Part shown: in pieces, positions 61,499 to 64,000 of the stretch
How positions within the stretch are numbered: the first letter of the stretch is position 1
Layout of the letters: each line of letters starts with the position of its first letter
Assembly: GCF_025149915.1 (NCBI RefSeq)
Contig: NZ_CP102278.1
Location: 721,001 to 785,000 of the forward strand
Direction: 5' to 3'
Length of the DNA: 64,000 nt
Origin: Coprococcus eutactus
GTDB taxonomy: Bacteria; Bacillota; Clostridia; Lachnospirales; Lachnospiraceae
Position numbers and translations under genes: made by a program
The notes under the pieces: model-generated
What the model was told of the DNA's origin: nothing
Database searches by the model: none
The model's input: the letters and a program-made list of their open reading frames with translations, nothing else

Positions 61499-62065
61499 CT
61501 ATGTGGAAGCTTCGGTCCGCATGATGACGTCGGCGATGTAATGCGCCATGTTGTTTACAGTATACAATCTTGTACTCTGCAGAAGACTGAGTCCTGGTTT
61601 TCCAGACAGATTAACGATCCCGGTAATAGACAAGTCGCCTATTGCCGGGAGTTTTTTATTTACACCTATACCGGGAAGAAGCGGAGCTTTGGTGAGAGTT
61701 ACCATCCCCACATCTGTTCTGTGCCCGAGCGACGCGTCCACGGCGATCACAACCGGGTATTGGTGCTCTGTATATATCTTCTTTATCGTATCGTTTAGGT
61801 TGAGAGCGTGGACTGGGTGCTGCAATGTGCCATATACTCTGTAGGCACACTGGGAATTGGAAAGCAAGCTGCCTACGAGCGGGCCAAGAGCATCGCCTGT
61901 TGCCCGGTCTGTTCCTATGCATAGAACAACTGTGCTCCTATCTCCACTGCGCAGGGACTTTAATATTTTGCACATTCTGGCGGACATATCGTCCGCGGAT
62001 GAAGTGATTGTGGGATTGTAATATTCAGTTCGCCTGAGCATTCTTCTGCGATCGGTTATATTCAT
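61499..62065 (-). CDS. yyaC: Spore protease YyaC
   Basis: A 188-residue protein of the YyaC family, related to GPR-type spore proteases. It has 'VVLCIGTDRATGDALGPLVGS', 'VYGTLQHPVHALNL', 'VIAVDASLG' and 'GVNKKLPAIGDLSITGIVN'. YyaC is a forespore-specific protein in Bacillus; its exact role is not fixed. AAGGCAGG before the ATG. Single gene. Together with cotJABC it marks the organism as from a spore-forming lineage. Confidence 0.93.
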   Translation of the reverse strand: MNITDRRRMLRRTEYYNPTITSSADDMSARMCKILKSLRSGDRSTVVLCIGTDRATGDALGPLVGSLLSNSQCAYRVYGTLQHPVHALNLNDTIKKIYTEHQYPVVIAVDASLGHRTDVGMVTLTKAPLLPGIGVNKKLPAIGDLSITGIVNLSGKPGLSLLQSTRLYTVNNMAHYIADVIMRTEAST

Positions 62066-62289
62066 ATGGTAGACCTGCCTTGATTCTATAATATTAGATT
62101 ATTTCCAAACAATGTAAAGTTTACACATCTTTGGCTTAATAACTGAGAAATTGATGTGATGATAAAAGTCATATAAAAAAGAAAAAGTCAATAAAATAAA
62201 AGCCTCCGGTGACAGAATTTCCTAAAAAAAAGATAGGATGGATGCTATCATACAGACTACTAAAATAAAATTCGGGAGGTAAGTTATGT

Positions 62290-63546
62290 ATGATAGAGAT
62301 AGTATATGATGAGGAGAGAGAAAAAAACAGTGACACAGGGAGAAAGAAATATGAACTCCCAAAGAATATCAGACAGGTGGGAAATGCTCCAGGAAATTAC
62401 AAGATATATATAGAAGATTATGTGATGACGTATCTGAGAAAACTTGCTGCCCCGGGAAATATGATGTGCAGAGGGGCGATACTGCTTGGAAGGATATACC
62501 GTCAAGATGGCGAAAAAGTTATGTTTATAAGTGGTGCGGTGGATGCGCAGAATCTCGAATTTGATATCTCGATGATAAGCTTTGATGACAGCGTGTGGAG
62601 CAGCTTGTATTCAGAGATAAACAAATATTTTGATGATCTGGTTATAGTCGGCTGGTTTTTATCCAGAATGGGATTTTCGACAAATATAAATGAGCAGATG
62701 AAAAAGCTGCACAGGGATAATTTCCCAGGGGATGATAAGATATTGTTTCTCATGGATTCCCTCGAGTGCGATGAGGCGTTTTATTATTATGAAAATGGCA
62801 GTCTTGTGAGAGAAAAGGGATATTACATATACTATGTTCGAAATGAGAAAATGCAGAACTATATAATAAGCAGAAAAAATGATGCGACGGAGTCGAAGAG
62901 GGATGCAGTCGCTATAAAGGATAAGACCGTGGTGGAGACATTCCGTGAGAAGGAGCGCAGTAGAACGAAGGACCACCGGAAGGGAAGAGGCGGATTTGTA
63001 CGTACTGCTGCGGGCATCGGAGTCGTGTGTGCTGTGTCTCTGGGGGCTCTATGGTGTGTGTCACCGTCCACATTTGATAGGCTGGGGGATGTGGTGATGC
63101 GAAAAAATGGAGGGGAAGTTCAGGTGTTCATGAACAATGCTGACGTCAGAAGTGCAGACGAACCGTCAGGTGTTATAAATAAGGGAAGCTCCAAGCGAAA
63201 TGTGAATATGCAGCAGATAGATTCACAGGAGGGAGATGCACAGACAGAGCAAACTCAGTCAGCAGACCAGACATCCCAGGATAGAGCGCAGCCTGACTCA
63301 GGAAGTATCACAGAAAATATCACAGAAAATATCACAGAAAATATCACAGAAAATACAGCCGATGTTATAGCAGCGGACTCTGGTCAGAATATATATATCG
63401 TGGAGGCCGGGGATACCCTGGTAAGTATTGCGATAAAGATGTATGGTGATCAGACTAAGGCCGATTATATAGCCACTGTGAATGAACTGGATATAGACAC
63501 CCCCATATACGAGGGGCAGAAAATAGTTATTCCATATATAGAGTAA
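62290..63546 (+). CDS. Membrane protein: degenerate JAB/MPN-like domain, TM helix, LysM
   Basis: A 418-residue protein behind GGGAGG. Residues ~37-175 look like an MPN (JAB) fold: 'RGAILLGRIYR...VMFISGAVDAQN', then 'LVIVGWFLSRMGFS', then 'ILFLMDSLECDEAFYYYENG'. The JAMM ligands H-x-H should be at 124-126, but L-S-R is found, so metal binding is lost. A TM helix spans 238-257. An acidic, Gln/Ser-rich linker with ITEN repeats follows, then a LysM domain (368-416, 'YIVEAGDTLVSIAIKMYG'). It may tie the cytosol to peptidoglycan. Confidence 0.7.
   Translation: MIEIVYDEEREKNSDTGRKKYELPKNIRQVGNAPGNYKIYIEDYVMTYLRKLAAPGNMMCRGAILLGRIYRQDGEKVMFISGAVDAQNLEFDISMISFDDSVWSSLYSEINKYFDDLVIVGWFLSRMGFSTNINEQMKKLHRDNFPGDDKILFLMDSLECDEAFYYYENGSLVREKGYYIYYVRNEKMQNYIISRKNDATESKRDAVAIKDKTVVETFREKERSRTKDHRKGRGGFVRTAAGIGVVCAVSLGALWCVSPSTFDRLGDVVMRKNGGEVQVFMNNADVRSADEPSGVINKGSSKRNVNMQQIDSQEGDAQTEQTQSADQTSQDRAQPDSGSITENITENITENITENTADVIAADSGQNIYIVEAGDTLVSIAIKMYGDQTKADYIATVNELDIDTPIYEGQKIVIPYIE
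63307..63354 (+). repeat. Four perfect 12-bp tandem repeats, coding
   Basis: ATCACAGAAAAT repeated four times in frame, giving an (ITEN) tetrapeptide array in the extracytoplasmic linker of the LysM protein. Perfect units point to recent slippage or expansion. Confidence 0.9.
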
Positions 63547-63581
63547 AAATGCTATAATTAGCGTGTTTTTTATGAAGAATA

Positions 63582-63632
63582 CTCATTATGCTGAGAGGAA
63601 ATCTGAGCGTAATGGGAGAATTTTTATTGGTG
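63582..63632 (+). terminator. Probable terminator after the LysM gene
   Basis: A 15-bp stem with a mismatch and G-T pairs (63582-63596 with about 63602-63617), followed by a TTTTTA run. Confidence 0.55.
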
Positions 63633-63674
63633 AGAGATTTTACTAACGGATTATAATTTCAGAGGATGAGTGTA

Positions 63675-64000
63675 ATGAGTTTATTTAATAAGAACAGAAA
63701 AAAAGAGAATTATAAACACGAAGAAAAAGATGAATCAGTAAAGGCTCTTTATGATGAGTGTGCAGATGATTCGGTGGATAATGTAATAGAAGTAAAGCGC
63801 ACTATGGGCAAAAGAGGGCGTGTCATAGTGGCAGTGGCTGTTGCGGTGATTGCCGTCGGACTGAGCATATCGTATATGAGGTATAGTGCTGTAAAGACGT
63901 ATGACGGGTTTGATGTTGTCAAATCGGTTGAGACATCCGGAGACAATATAGCGGATTATTTTGTGTTTGCAGGAAATGTCCTCAAGGTTACAAAGGATGG
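63675..64000 (+). CDS. Partial DUF5711-like membrane protein (cut by window end)
   Basis: The start is ATG 63675; GAGGATGAG lies about four to ten bases before it. The frame is still open at the window end. A charged N-terminal ~50 residues are followed by one TM helix ('RVIVAVAVAVIAVGLSISY') and an extracytoplasmic start ('YDGFDVVKSVETSGDNIADY'). It matches what I know of the DUF5711 family in Lachnospiraceae, of unknown function. The assignment is from a partial sequence. Confidence 0.6.
   Translation, partial: MSLFNKNRKKENYKHEEKDESVKALYDECADDSVDNVIEVKRTMGKRGRVIVAVAVAVIAVGLSISYMRYSAVKTYDGFDVVKSVETSGDNIADYFVFAGNVLKVTKD

Noticed and set aside
63307..63354. Possible regulatory iterons
   Set aside because: The repeats are in frame inside a coding region and simply encode ITEN units.
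1..64000. Integrated phage, plasmid or transposon
   Set aside because: No integrase, transposase, portal, terminase or replication gene was recognised on either strand; the tRNA genes show no adjacent att-like direct repeats that I could see.

Overview
The window is a chromosomal stretch of a low-to-moderate GC, spore-lineage Gram-positive, most likely a member of the Lachnospiraceae (Clostridia), perhaps Coprococcus-like. The grounds are Clostridia-type ribosome binding sites, a leucine T-box, the cotJABC and yyaC sporulation genes, many Lachnospiraceae-type small or membrane proteins, an indolepyruvate:ferredoxin oxidoreductase, and clostridial surface-protein architecture. Genus-level assignment is inference. 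No transposase, integrase, phage gene, rRNA or CRISPR array was seen. Most genes sit in short operons closed by clear intrinsic terminators, so this looks like ordinary core chromosome with some lineage-specific genes.

Layout. 1-9 kb: a membrane protein cut by the window edge, a TPM-domain protein, a folded intergenic element, a flippase-like membrane protein, an NSS transporter, a hypoxanthine-DNA glycosylase, uppP, a ROK sugar kinase and a 34-residue conserved-looking protein. 8-18 kb: a MATE exporter, a membrane-embedded LuxR-type regulator beside a secreted FN3 protein with a palindromic promoter site, glycerate kinase coupled to an anion permease, a flavin reductase and ilvE. 18-31 kb: a FeoA-like protein, a heterodimeric ABC exporter behind a heavily folded leader, a MetE-like protein, sstT, an amidohydrolase, several uncharacterised proteins, tRNA-Arg and a small alarmone synthetase. 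31-46 kb: an ECF sigma/anti-sigma/vWA-lipoprotein cluster, iorAB, a diguanylate cyclase, a cell-wall amidase, tRNA-Gln, an acyl-ACP thioesterase, cvfB, a RidA protein, a CPBP protease and a zinc-sensor-like ArsR repressor with its operator. 46-64 kb: pyrG, a degenerate SbcD-like membrane protein, an EamA transporter, cotJABC, tex, an alarmone-hydrolase-like HD protein, ung, a leucine T-box with leuA, a CBS protein, a coiled-coil membrane protein, yyaC, a LysM protein with an MPN-like domain lacking the metal ligands, and a partial DUF5711-like gene.

Connected functions. Branched-chain amino acid metabolism: ilvE, and leuA under a Leu-specific T-box. Alarmone turnover: a stand-alone synthetase and a stand-alone HD protein. 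Base-excision repair: two unrelated-family uracil/hypoxanthine glycosylases. Sporulation: cotJABC with a mother-cell-type promoter, and yyaC. The least expected items are two apparently metal-dead enzyme domains in membrane proteins (48.5-50.3 kb and 62.3-63.5 kb), the nested inverted repeats before the ABC exporter, a folded element at 1.7 kb, and an RBS-burying hairpin inside the sigma-factor cluster.
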